Part shown: piece by piece, positions 19,725 through 28,131 of the stretch
Layout of the letters: each line of letters starts with the position of its first letter
How positions within the stretch are numbered: the stretch's first letter is position 1
Assembly (NCBI RefSeq): GCF_018860755.1
Contig: NZ_JAHKPW010000011.1
Location: forward strand, 2,823 to 66,822
Direction: 5' to 3'
Source of the DNA: Colwellia sp. D2M02
GTDB lineage: Bacteria > Pseudomonadota > Gammaproteobacteria > Enterobacterales > Alteromonadaceae
DNA length: 64,000 nucleotides
Notes under the pieces: generated by a model
Told to the model about the DNA's origin: nothing
The model's database searches: none
What the model saw: only the letters and a program-made list of their open reading frames with translations
Translations under genes and position numbers: made by a program

Positions 19725-19977
19725 GTTACGTTTGAATAATATTGCTCTCTCAAACGCATGATAATTCTAACTTGAGCAACGGCAGCTTAGCAAGCGCTAA
19801 TCGCTTAACTAATAAATGAGTTCTATGACAGAAAATAGCTTAAACTAGATCTAATAATCAAACACATATCGCTAATTAATTATTCATATTCAATTCATAA
19901 TTGAACACTATAGCCATATTTAAATAACTTTTTTAATGTTCAAATAGACTCAGATTAGCTGTATATAGAGAGACCCC

Positions 19978-21222
19978 ATGCGTAAAAACAAGTTAGAAGT
20001 GACTGTTGTACTTTGTTTATTAATGATCACGGGGTTCATTTACTTCATGCAGCAACATTATTGGCACAAATCATTCACTATAGATGCGCACACAGCTTTT
20101 GAAATTAATGCAATTTCAGACATAGGTACCGCAACAGGAAAATCAAAGAGCTCTTATGTTATTGAAAATGAAAAAATTATTTTATCTTGTGAAATTATCG
20201 CTTCTGATTACCTATGGCCTTTTTGTGAGTTAGCCATTCAGTTTTACGACTTTTCTTCAAAGGGTGCTCCTTTCGGTATTGACCTATCAAGTTTTGATAC
20301 CGTGAGTATTTATGCTAAATATATCAATCTTGCACCACATGGGGTGCGTTTTCAATTACGAAATTTTAATCCTGTTTATTCTAACCTGAAAGATGATGGC
20401 ACCTTGAAATTTAACGGTACTGAATACTTTTTATACGGTAAAAACTCAAGAATAGACATCCCTTTGACTTCATTACAAGTAGCGCCTTGGTGGGTTTTTG
20501 AGCAAAAATTACCGATGAAATATGCTGCCCCTGAGCTCGATAATATTATGGTATTAGAGCTCGCAACAGGTAACGGTATTAAACCTGGAAAATATCAAAT
20601 CGAGCTCGATAAAATTGTTTTTACGGGTAAGTATTTTACTAATGAAAATGTTTATATTGCCTTAATGAGTATATGGATTAATGCATCGCTATTTTTGTTG
20701 CTTTATCATTCACATCAAAAAAGAGAAAAGCTTAATAAGTTACACACTCAGCAATTAAGAGACAAAGTAAATCAAGACCCACTTACTGGCGCACTCAATA
20801 GAACCGGCGTTAATAGCTTATTACTTGATGATATTCAAACACTTTCCGTGGCCTTTATTGATTTAGACTTTTTCAAAAAAATTAATGATACCTTAGGGCA
20901 TGCCGCAGGAGATGACATTCTGTGTGAATTTACTGATTTACTTAGTCAAAACTCACGCGATACCGATTTTGTTGCACGTTGGGGCGGTGAAGAGTTCTTA
21001 TTGCTTTGCCCTAATACGACACTCTCGCAAATGGCAGCTTGTACTGAAGTTATTCGAAGAATGATTACTGAACATCAGTGGCCCCATAATATAGAACTTA
21101 CCGCAAGCTTTGGTTTAGCTGAACGAGGCAACGAGTCTCTCTCTGACTTTATCGCCAGAGCGGATAAAGCATTATATAACGCTAAAGTTCAAGGCCGTAA
21201 CAGAGTTGTTATTTCAACTTAG
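19978..21222 (+). CDS. Membrane-bound diguanylate cyclase (GGDEF)
   Basis: A 414 aa protein that should make cyclic di-GMP. One membrane helix lies at about 8-24. A periplasmic domain of about 200 residues follows and has a beta-sandwich look like carbohydrate-binding CBM11 modules. A second helix lies near 223-242, and a cytoplasmic GGDEF domain completes the protein. The active site is RWGGEEF with GGEEF at 336-340. An inhibitory I-site RDTD lies at 327-330, five residues before it, so product feedback is expected. DPLTGALNR and DLDFFKKINDTLGHAAGDDIL are also intact. No EAL domain. It is a single gene divergent from thiC. Confidence 0.92.
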   Translation: MRKNKLEVTVVLCLLMITGFIYFMQQHYWHKSFTIDAHTAFEINAISDIGTATGKSKSSYVIENEKIILSCEIIASDYLWPFCELAIQFYDFSSKGAPFGIDLSSFDTVSIYAKYINLAPHGVRFQLRNFNPVYSNLKDDGTLKFNGTEYFLYGKNSRIDIPLTSLQVAPWWVFEQKLPMKYAAPELDNIMVLELATGNGIKPGKYQIELDKIVFTGKYFTNENVYIALMSIWINASLFLLLYHSHQKREKLNKLHTQQLRDKVNQDPLTGALNRTGVNSLLLDDIQTLSVAFIDLDFFKKINDTLGHAAGDDILCEFTDLLSQNSRDTDFVARWGGEEFLLLCPNTTLSQMAACTEVIRRMITEHQWPHNIELTASFGLAERGNESLSDFIARADKALYNAKVQGRNRVVIST

Positions 21223-21315
21223 TCACTCTATCATCGCGACTTATACTCACAAATACTAAAGTAGTCTGCTCATTCAGGTTACTTCTACGTTAAAATATTT
21301 TATTTTGAGACCAAT

Positions 21316-21897
21316 ATGATCACTCTTATTTCCCCTGATAACTTTAAAACTATTCCTTGGAAAAACGGCTTAGGTTTTACCACTGAACTTGCGATTAATG
21401 ATGGGGCTACTTTAGATGATTTTGATTGGCGCTTAAGTATTGCCAGTGTAGCTAACGACGGTGAGTTTTCTAATTTTAGTGGCTACGAGCGTAACTTAGT
21501 ATTAATTGAAGGTAATGGCATAACCTTAGAACACTACGAACACCATACTGATAAATTAACTCAATTACTTGATATTGCTAAATTTGATGGTGCATATAAA
21601 ACCACTGGCTTATTACATAACGGCGCTATTAAAGACTTTAATGTTATTACTAAACAAAACAGCACTTCAGTAGAAGTTAATAGTTACACTACAATGCAAC
21701 AAGTTGCAGTGCCATTACAAAAATCTTGTGTCATTTTTGCTTATAGCTTAACCGATACTACTACAATTGAAAGCTTAGCAAGCCAAGTAATACTTGAGCA
21801 AGGCAGTTTAGCTAAAGTCACCGCAACAGAACAAGAAGGTATGGTGACAATTTCAGGGAAAAACCTAATCATAACCACGATTACGCTCAAACAATAA
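21316..21897 (+). CDS. hutD: HutD/Ves family cupin
   Basis: A 193 aa bicupin of the HutD family, recognised by IPWKNGLGFTTELAI, DWRLSIASVANDGEFSNFSGYERNLVLIEGNGITL. HutD is usually in histidine-utilisation operons, where it may limit the pathway, but its biochemical role is unclear. No other hut gene is here. The only relative is the ammonia-lyase inside the aryl polyene cluster 6 kb downstream, which I think coincidental. It is preceded by 93 bases and appears to be its own unit. Confidence 0.85.
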   Translation: MITLISPDNFKTIPWKNGLGFTTELAINDGATLDDFDWRLSIASVANDGEFSNFSGYERNLVLIEGNGITLEHYEHHTDKLTQLLDIAKFDGAYKTTGLLHNGAIKDFNVITKQNSTSVEVNSYTTMQQVAVPLQKSCVIFAYSLTDTTTIESLASQVILEQGSLAKVTATEQEGMVTISGKNLIITTITLKQ

Positions 21898-22063
21898 CTC
21901 TACACTAGGGGCTAATAACTTAGAGGAGAGATGAGCTTAAATCCTTATAAACTACATCGAAATACTAACGATTAAGTAAAAAGTAATGCTTATCTTTGTA
22001 CAAGCTCTTACTCAATAAGGTAGAATTGCGTTAAGTGTCTTTGAATAACGACAGTACTAATAC

Positions 22064-22834
22064 ATGGACTTTTCACTAAAAATTTCTCATCTCACTAGCT
22101 TATCTGCCGCCAGCAATGGGCAGCAATTAGGTGACAAATTTATACAATACTCATTTGGTAAAGCTGATTTACCTGCTTTACCACAGTTAAAGCCTATGCA
22201 AAGACGTCGTTTAAGTCCATTTGCAAAAATAGCATTACACTGCGCTTATGAGTCAAGCCAACAAACCAACGCTGCTTTTGACATTATATTTTCAAGTCGC
22301 CATGGTGATTTAGACAAAACTTCCGCGTTATTAAATGATTTAGCCGAAAAAGAGCCATTATCACCAACCGCTTTTAGCTTATCAGTACATAATGCGGTGC
22401 CGGGGTTATTTTCTATTTTTACCCAAAATACTGCCCCAAGCTCTGCCATTTCAGCAGGAAAAGAATCTTTTTTAATGGCCTTGGTTGACGCTTACGCTCG
22501 ATTACATTCCCATAACTGTGATCAAGTATTATTAATTCATGCCGATCAAGCACTACCTGAGTTTTATGTAGAGTATGCCGATGAAAGTCAAGTTGATCAC
22601 GCATTTGCCTGTATAGTTACTCGTGTTGAAGAAGCCCCAAAGGCTATAGAGAAACAAACGCCTAATACAGAAATCATTCGGTTTTCAACAACCGCTCATA
22701 CCGCAACACAAGATAACGTTGCTAACAGCACGCCTTTGGCGCTTAATTTTGTCACCTGGTTTAATAGCTCGCAAAGCCACTGCAATTTGTCATCTTCTGA
22801 TAAGTTATGGCGTTTAAGCAGAGTTGAGCAATAA
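22064..22834 (+). CDS. APE chain-length-factor-like ketosynthase homologue
   Basis: A 256 aa protein of the beta-ketoacyl synthase N-terminal-like family that opens APE clusters and is called the chain length factor (ApeC in the E. coli/Xenorhabdus naming). Characteristic stretches are MQRRRLSPFAKIALHCAYE, IIFSSRHGDLDKTSALLNDLAEKEPLSPTAFSLSVHNAVPGLFSI and SAISAGKESFLMALVDAYARL. No active-site Cys of a working ketosynthase is seen at the expected place (SAISAG...), in keeping with a non-catalytic partner. It overlaps or abuts the acyltransferase gene. Confidence 0.85.
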   Translation: MDFSLKISHLTSLSAASNGQQLGDKFIQYSFGKADLPALPQLKPMQRRRLSPFAKIALHCAYESSQQTNAAFDIIFSSRHGDLDKTSALLNDLAEKEPLSPTAFSLSVHNAVPGLFSIFTQNTAPSSAISAGKESFLMALVDAYARLHSHNCDQVLLIHADQALPEFYVEYADESQVDHAFACIVTRVEEAPKAIEKQTPNTEIIRFSTTAHTATQDNVANSTPLALNFVTWFNSSQSHCNLSSSDKLWRLSRVEQ

Positions 22835-22835
22835 C

Positions 22836-23612
22836 ATGTTAAATAAATTATGGCGTATTCTCGCCACGGGCATTGCATTTAGCTTATTCGGTTTTGGCGG
22901 TTTATTTATTGCGCTATTTGTTTTACCTATTCAACGTTTATTTATTCGTGACACGGCTAAACAACAAAAACTAGCAAGAACTACCGTACATCATACATTT
23001 AAACATTTTATCTCTTTTATGAGCATCACAGGTATTTCGACATTTAACGTGAATGAACGGCAACATTTACAACAAATATCCGGACAATTAATACTTGCCA
23101 ATCACCCTTCATTAATAGATGTGGTATTATTGATTTCACTCGTACCTAATGCTAATTGTGTTGTAAAAGCTCACCTTTTTAGAAACCCTTTTATGCGAGG
23201 CGTGATCAACAATACTGGTTATATTAGCAATGATGATCCCGAAGAATTAATACAAGATTGTAATGCTGCGTTACAAGCAGGTCATAACTTAATTATTTTT
23301 CCTGAAGGCACACGCACTACGCCAGGTAAGCCAATAAAGTTTCAACGAGGTGCGGCTAATATTGCTTTACGTTGTCAGGCAACACTTTGTTGTATAACGC
23401 TAAAAGTAGAGCCTGCAACATTAACAAAAACAGAAAAGTGGTATCAGGTACCAGAAAAAAAATTTGAAGTGTGTTTAAAAGTGATAGCTACTACGCCAAA
23501 ATTTACACATTTAACATCAACCCCTATAAGTAAAGGTTCACGTATTTTCACCCGTGAATTAGAGCAGTTTTTTAGAGAGGAGATACACAATAATGACGGA
23601 CTTAAAAGCTAA
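22836..23612 (+). CDS. APE 1-acyl-glycerol-phosphate acyltransferase-like protein
   Basis: Membrane-anchored acyltransferase of the PlsC family, 258 aa. One N-terminal helix (about 6-30) is followed by the catalytic NHPSLID, an HX4D motif at His90-Asp95, and the substrate motif FPEGTRTTPG. In APE clusters this enzyme (ApeD position) is thought to help link the polyene to its lipid carrier. The frame is open back to 22824, but the ATG at 22836, one base after the preceding stop, gives the usual MLNKLWRI start. Confidence 0.85.
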   Translation: MLNKLWRILATGIAFSLFGFGGLFIALFVLPIQRLFIRDTAKQQKLARTTVHHTFKHFISFMSITGISTFNVNERQHLQQISGQLILANHPSLIDVVLLISLVPNANCVVKAHLFRNPFMRGVINNTGYISNDDPEELIQDCNAALQAGHNLIIFPEGTRTTPGKPIKFQRGAANIALRCQATLCCITLKVEPATLTKTEKWYQVPEKKFEVCLKVIATTPKFTHLTSTPISKGSRIFTRELEQFFREEIHNNDGLKS

Positions 23613-23847
23613 TTTAAAAGCACTCATTATAGAAACATTAGATTTAGAAGATGTCAGTGTTGACGATATACAAGATGACGAGCCACTGTTCATTGACGGT
23701 TTAGGTTTAGACAGCATTGATGCATTAGAGTTAGGTTTAGCGATCAAAAAAACCTTTAATGTAAAAATTGATGCCAATTCAGACGACACTAAGCAACACT
23801 TTAGCTCGGTTAATAGCCTGAGCCAATTTATTACCGAAAACAAGTAA
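23593..23847 (+). CDS. apeE: Acyl carrier protein, first
   Basis: An 84 aa carrier with the phosphopantetheine attachment motif GLDSIDALEL (Ser41). APE synthases use two separate ACPs, and this and the next gene fit ApeE and ApeF. It overlaps the acyltransferase by 20 bases and is preceded by GAGGAG. It is acidic, as expected. Confidence 0.92.
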   Translation: MTDLKANLKALIIETLDLEDVSVDDIQDDEPLFIDGLGLDSIDALELGLAIKKTFNVKIDANSDDTKQHFSSVNSLSQFITENK

Positions 23848-23860
23848 ACGTAGGCTAGCA

Positions 23861-24106
23861 ATGAAATCGAGACAAGAGTTATTTGACACCCTAAGCACCA
23901 TATTAGTAGAAGAGTTTGAAATTGACGCCAGTGAAATTACTGCCGAAGCTAATCTTTATGAAGATTTAGATTTAGACAGCATTGATGCCGTAGATTTAGT
24001 GGTAAGACTACGCACCATTACTGGCAAAAAAATTGAGCCTGACGCTTTTAAACAAGTAAGAACGATTAATGATGTGGTTAACGAAATGGAAAAGCTGATT
24101 GCTTAA
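23861..24106 (+). CDS. apeF: Acyl carrier protein, second
   Basis: An 81 aa carrier with DLDLDSIDAVDLVV (Ser40). It is only distantly similar to the preceding ACP, so the two probably have different jobs, for example starter loading against chain elongation. It lies 13 bases after the first ACP gene. Confidence 0.92.
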   Translation: MKSRQELFDTLSTILVEEFEIDASEITAEANLYEDLDLDSIDAVDLVVRLRTITGKKIEPDAFKQVRTINDVVNEMEKLIA

Positions 24107-24114
24107 GTATTTCT

Positions 24115-24681
24115 GTGACTAAAATCCTCGTAGCGCTTTCTTTTACGTTAATCATTTTATACCCAGTAGCTGTTTATACTGGGTTGCAATACCTTGAGAA
24201 TCGTACTTTAGCTTTTGCCCTTATTGGCTTATTTTTAGTGCGATTAGTACTCAGCAAACGTATTAAGCAATCTATTCCTTGGATGAATCACATCTTTATT
24301 GCGGTTATTGCTGTACTGGCCTTGACCGCAATTTTTGATATTAGTATTGGCGTTTTGCTATACCCTTTGGTGATCAACTTATCAATGTTAGCAATATTTG
24401 CTTATTCATTACTTAAAAAGCCGAGCATTATTGAAACCCTCGCTCGCCTTCAAGAGCCCAATTTACCGACATCAGCCATTCCTTATACTGAAAATGTTAC
24501 CCGTGTTTGGTGTGTATTTTTTATTATTAATGGCACTATTTCGTTGTACACTGCACTATTTACCAGTATCGAAACATGGACCTTATACAACGGCTTAATT
24601 GCTTATTTATTAATGGGGACTTTGATGACCGTTGAATGGCTTGTTCGACAACGTGTTAAAGCGAAACACTCTCATGACTAA
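24115..24681 (+). CDS. APE cluster membrane protein (COG4648-like)
   Basis: A 188 aa protein with six predicted membrane helices, matching the small membrane protein that follows the ACPs in APE clusters (ApeG position, COG4648). Its biochemical role is unknown. It starts at GTG (24115), eight bases after the ACP stop, and overlaps the next gene by 8 bases. The short motif PYTENVTRVWCVFF near 130 is typical of the family. Confidence 0.8.
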   Translation: MTKILVALSFTLIILYPVAVYTGLQYLENRTLAFALIGLFLVRLVLSKRIKQSIPWMNHIFIAVIAVLALTAIFDISIGVLLYPLVINLSMLAIFAYSLLKKPSIIETLARLQEPNLPTSAIPYTENVTRVWCVFFIINGTISLYTALFTSIETWTLYNGLIAYLLMGTLMTVEWLVRQRVKAKHSHD

Positions 24682-26074
24682 CTTATCGTACTTAGCCAAA
24701 AAATCGCCTTTATTTTCTTTAGCTGAAGGGGATTTTTCCGGAGAAAATTTTTTACAAGACGTTGCCTTTTTTCACAAAAAAATACAACAGTTCAATAAAA
24801 CACAACTTAACGCGGTGGTGTTAAATGAAAGCAATACATACCGCTTTGCCGTACGGTTATTTGCCTTAGCACAGCACGGTATTACCATTTATATTCCGAA
24901 TAATAGTCAACCTGAAACGCTCAAAGAGTTGCAACAGTTTAGTCAATTTTCAGCTGGCTCAGCTAATTTCCCCGCAGGTTTTTACTCGTTAGAGCGCTCA
25001 GTTATTGATGATGAAAATGATATAGCTGACAAATCACAACTAAGTAATACATTGATGTGGCCAACCACAGGTAAGTTAATATTTTCTACCTCAGGCTCTA
25101 CTGGTAAAGCAAAATTAATTGAAAAGCACTGGTGGCAGCTCAACAAAGAGCTTAGCTGTTTAATTACTACTTTTGCAGAGCACAGCCAACGTATTAATGC
25201 TGAGAGTACATTTATTACCACAGTGCCACATCATCATATTTACGGTATGTTGTTTAGGTTATTGTGGCCGTTAAAAATTTCAGCCACCCTTGAACGACAA
25301 ATAGATTACCCTGAAAGCGCGCTGAATCTGCTCAAGGCGAATAATAATATTGTCCTTATTTCCAGCCCTGCTTTTTTGAAGCGCTTATCAAAAGATAATG
25401 TTTTCTCACCTTATACGAGTAATTTTAATCGCATTTTTTCATCGGGTGGTAAGTTGGATGATAATGACGCACTCACACTGGCTCAACAATTAAGTTTAGG
25501 TATAACTCAGGTTTACGGCAGTACAGAGTCTGGCGGTATTGCACATCGACAAGTAACAACATTACCAGCAGAGCCTTGGACTGTGTTCCATGACATTACT
25601 ATTAAATGCCATGACACAACACAACAATTACTGCTCAATTCACCTTATTTAACCGACAGTTCAACAATTACAGCACATAACTGGTTTGTCATGGACGACA
25701 TTATTGAATTGATTTCACCTCAACAATTTAACTTACTAGGCCGCACTGACCGTACAGTGAAAATTGAAGATAAACGAGTTAATTTATCAGATATTGAAGC
25801 AAGCTTAACGGTGCACCCGTGGATTGATGAGGCACGTATTATTGTAAAGCAAGGGCAGCGAGATGTCCTCGCAGCCGTTATAGTTTTAACACCAACGGGG
25901 AAAATGGCGCAAAGTGAGCTCAGCAAGCTTCAAATGAATCAGCAGTTAAAACAAACCTTAAGTGAAAAGTTTAATGCTCTTTGTCTTCCAAAAAAATGGC
26001 GCTACCTAAGCGAATTACCTTATAATCTGCAGGGAAAATTAACCCAGGCAGCTTTGGAGAAGGTATTTGACTAG
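24674..26074 (+). CDS. apeH: Acyl-AMP ligase that loads the aryl starter
   Basis: A 466 aa ANL-superfamily ligase. The P-loop STSGSTGKAKLIEK lies near residues 140-155, TTVPHHHIYGMLFRLLWPL follows, then the adenylate motif VYGSTESGGIAHR near 285-297 and the hinge region GRTDRTVKIEDKRVNL with a C-terminal K (LQGKLTQ) for adenylation. In APE synthesis ApeH activates the aromatic acid and passes it to an ACP. With an ammonia-lyase in this cluster the substrate may be a cinnamic acid instead of 4-hydroxybenzoate. I start at ATG 24674, 8 bases inside the preceding gene. Confidence 0.9.
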   Translation: MTNLSYLAKKSPLFSLAEGDFSGENFLQDVAFFHKKIQQFNKTQLNAVVLNESNTYRFAVRLFALAQHGITIYIPNNSQPETLKELQQFSQFSAGSANFPAGFYSLERSVIDDENDIADKSQLSNTLMWPTTGKLIFSTSGSTGKAKLIEKHWWQLNKELSCLITTFAEHSQRINAESTFITTVPHHHIYGMLFRLLWPLKISATLERQIDYPESALNLLKANNNIVLISSPAFLKRLSKDNVFSPYTSNFNRIFSSGGKLDDNDALTLAQQLSLGITQVYGSTESGGIAHRQVTTLPAEPWTVFHDITIKCHDTTQQLLLNSPYLTDSSTITAHNWFVMDDIIELISPQQFNLLGRTDRTVKIEDKRVNLSDIEASLTVHPWIDEARIIVKQGQRDVLAAVIVLTPTGKMAQSELSKLQMNQQLKQTLSEKFNALCLPKKWRYLSELPYNLQGKLTQAALEKVFD

Positions 26075-26426
26075 TTTGCAAAATACCCAAGTAGAAATAA
26101 CTCACCATCAAAAAACAACACACGGAGCGCTACTGACTTTTATGGTTGAGCCTAGTCTCGATTATTTTAAAGGACATTTTCCTACGGCTCCAATACTTGC
26201 TGGTGTGGTACAACTCGACTGGGCTGTTAATTTTGGTCAACAATACTTGTCATTAAAACCCCATGCAGTAAAGCAAGTCGAAGTATTAAAATACCAATTA
26301 GTGATCACGCCAAATACCCAAGTCTTTTTAGAGTTAGAACAAAAAAGCGAGGTTAAATTTACCTTCAAGTTTTATTCTGAACACGGTACACATTCTTCTG
26401 GTCGCATTGTTTTAGAGGAAAACTAA
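26067..26426 (+). CDS. apeI: APE hot-dog dehydratase ApeI
   Basis: A 119 aa hot-dog fold protein with FKGHFPTAPILAGVVQLDWAV, the FabA/FabZ-like dehydratase motif holding the catalytic His in GHFP. ApeI dehydrates the beta-hydroxyacyl-ACP together with ApeP. The only in-frame start is TTG at 26067, six bases after GGAGA and overlapping the stop of the ligase, so it is probably translated by coupling. Confidence 0.88.
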   Translation: MTSLQNTQVEITHHQKTTHGALLTFMVEPSLDYFKGHFPTAPILAGVVQLDWAVNFGQQYLSLKPHAVKQVEVLKYQLVITPNTQVFLELEQKSEVKFTFKFYSEHGTHSSGRIVLEEN

Positions 26427-27169
26427 TGTCATATTGCTTTATTATTCCTAATTACAATCATATCCATAAGTTTTCATCGTTTATCAATAAGTTAATTCAG
26501 TATAAGCTGCCTATTATTGTGATTAACGATGGCAGTGATACCAATACCGAACTGGCGCTACGCACACTAGCAACCGAGCAACCGAGCATAACATTACTAC
26601 ACCACCAGCGTAATTTAGGCAAAGGTGCGGCCGTACAAACAGGGTTAAGTTACGCTTATCAGCAAGGTTTTAGCCATGCATTACAAGTCGATGCTGATGG
26701 TCAGCATGACTTGAATGATATTGATACGTTTATCAACTTATCTAAAGCATCGCCACTGACACTGATTTCAGGTACACCAATGTATGATGAGTCAATTCCA
26801 AAGCATCGGTATTTTGCGCGTTACATCACCCATGTCTGGGTTTATATTGAAACCTTATCGCTACAAGTAAAAGATAGTATGTGCGGCTTTCGCGTTTATC
26901 CGTTAGCGGCATACAATATCCTTAGTGATAAAGTTGCCTTAGGTAATCGTATGGATTTTGATACCGAAGTACTGGTGCGTCTTTATTGGCAAAACTGCCC
27001 TATTACTTTTGTGCCCACTAAAGTTATTTATCCTGAGGACGGCAGTTCTCACTTTCGCCCTTTAGAAGACAACATTAGAATTTCTTGGATGCATACACGT
27101 TTATTTTTCGGCATGTTAATCCGCAGCCCAGCTTTGCTCTACAAAAACATTAAGCGCTGGTTGTCATGA
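26426..27169 (+). CDS. Family 2 glycosyltransferase of the APE cluster
   Basis: A 247 aa GT2 enzyme: PNYNHIHKF at the start, VINDGSDT for the nucleotide, LGKGAAVQTGLSYA, QVDADGQHDLNDI (DXD-like) and MCGFRVYPL. This resembles dolichyl-phosphate mannosyltransferase-type enzymes. APE pigments are bound to the membrane through a glycolipid-like part, and this enzyme may add a sugar. In several APE clusters I recall this domain as fused to the following acyltransferase; here they are separate genes with an ATGA overlap. Confidence 0.85.
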   Translation: MSYCFIIPNYNHIHKFSSFINKLIQYKLPIIVINDGSDTNTELALRTLATEQPSITLLHHQRNLGKGAAVQTGLSYAYQQGFSHALQVDADGQHDLNDIDTFINLSKASPLTLISGTPMYDESIPKHRYFARYITHVWVYIETLSLQVKDSMCGFRVYPLAAYNILSDKVALGNRMDFDTEVLVRLYWQNCPITFVPTKVIYPEDGSSHFRPLEDNIRISWMHTRLFFGMLIRSPALLYKNIKRWLS

Positions 27170-28131
27170 CAAAAAACAAACATTGGGCCAATATTGAAGA
27201 GCGTGGCTCTTTGCTTGGTATGAAGTTACTCTTTGCCATTTATCGACTGCTAGGCCGCAGAATATTATTGATTTTTTTATTCCCTGTAGTGCTATATATT
27301 TACGCCACAGGTAAAGCAGCACGCACAGCGTCACGTGACTTTTTAACGCAAGTTAACTATTACAACGGCAATAAAAAAAGCGCCTCATGGCTAGCTGGCT
27401 TAAAGCACTTTTTAGCGTTTGCAGATTCTGCCTTTGATAAAATAGATGCTTGGCTTGGTAATATCACCACCGCCGACATTATTTATAATCAAGACGGGGT
27501 TATGCAAAGCATTATTGAGAACAAAAAGGGAGCTATTTTTATTGGCTCTCATTTAGGTAATATTGAAGTTTGCCGCGCACTAAGTCAGGGGCGGTACCAT
27601 ATACCTATTAATGTCTTGGTTTTCACTGAAAATGCGATCAAGTTCAATGAAGTATTAAAGAAGGCAGCTGATAATGTCAGCGTTAACTTAATTCAGTTAA
27701 GTAATATTGGTCCTGAACTGGCAATTAGTTTGCAAGAAAAAGTTAATCAAGGTGAAATCATTGTCATTGTCGGAGACCGGACCAGTGTTTCAGTGGCTGG
27801 TAGAGTTGTGTATAGCCCATTTATTGGTAAAGACGCTCCTTTTTCACAAGGTCCTTTTATTTTAGCGGCATTATTAAAGTGCCCTATTTATTGGTTATTT
27901 TGTCTCAAAGAAGGTAAGAAGTTTCGAGTAATCTTTGAACATGTCAGCGACGAATTAGCTTTACCTAGAAAACAACGTACTCAAGTGCTTGAATCATTCA
28001 TTAACCTATATGCTGATAGACTGAGTTTTTATGCCGCGAAATACCCGCAGCAATGGTTTAATTTTTATGATTTTTGGCAGCAAGACCAAGCCGTGAGTCG
28101 AAAAGAGAGCAACGGAGAAAGTAAACAGTGA
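27166..28131 (+). CDS. LpxL/HtrB-like acyltransferase
   Basis: A 321 aa membrane-associated acyltransferase. One helix lies near 30-50. The motif SHLGNIEV contains the HX4E of lipid A late acyltransferases, and VGDRTSV and FSQGPFILAALLKCPI are further family stretches. It probably transfers the polyene or a fatty acyl chain onto the carrier lipid. It overlaps the glycosyltransferase by 4 bases and the ammonia-lyase by 4. Confidence 0.85.
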   Translation: MTKNKHWANIEERGSLLGMKLLFAIYRLLGRRILLIFLFPVVLYIYATGKAARTASRDFLTQVNYYNGNKKSASWLAGLKHFLAFADSAFDKIDAWLGNITTADIIYNQDGVMQSIIENKKGAIFIGSHLGNIEVCRALSQGRYHIPINVLVFTENAIKFNEVLKKAADNVSVNLIQLSNIGPELAISLQEKVNQGEIIVIVGDRTSVSVAGRVVYSPFIGKDAPFSQGPFILAALLKCPIYWLFCLKEGKKFRVIFEHVSDELALPRKQRTQVLESFINLYADRLSFYAAKYPQQWFNFYDFWQQDQAVSRKESNGESKQ

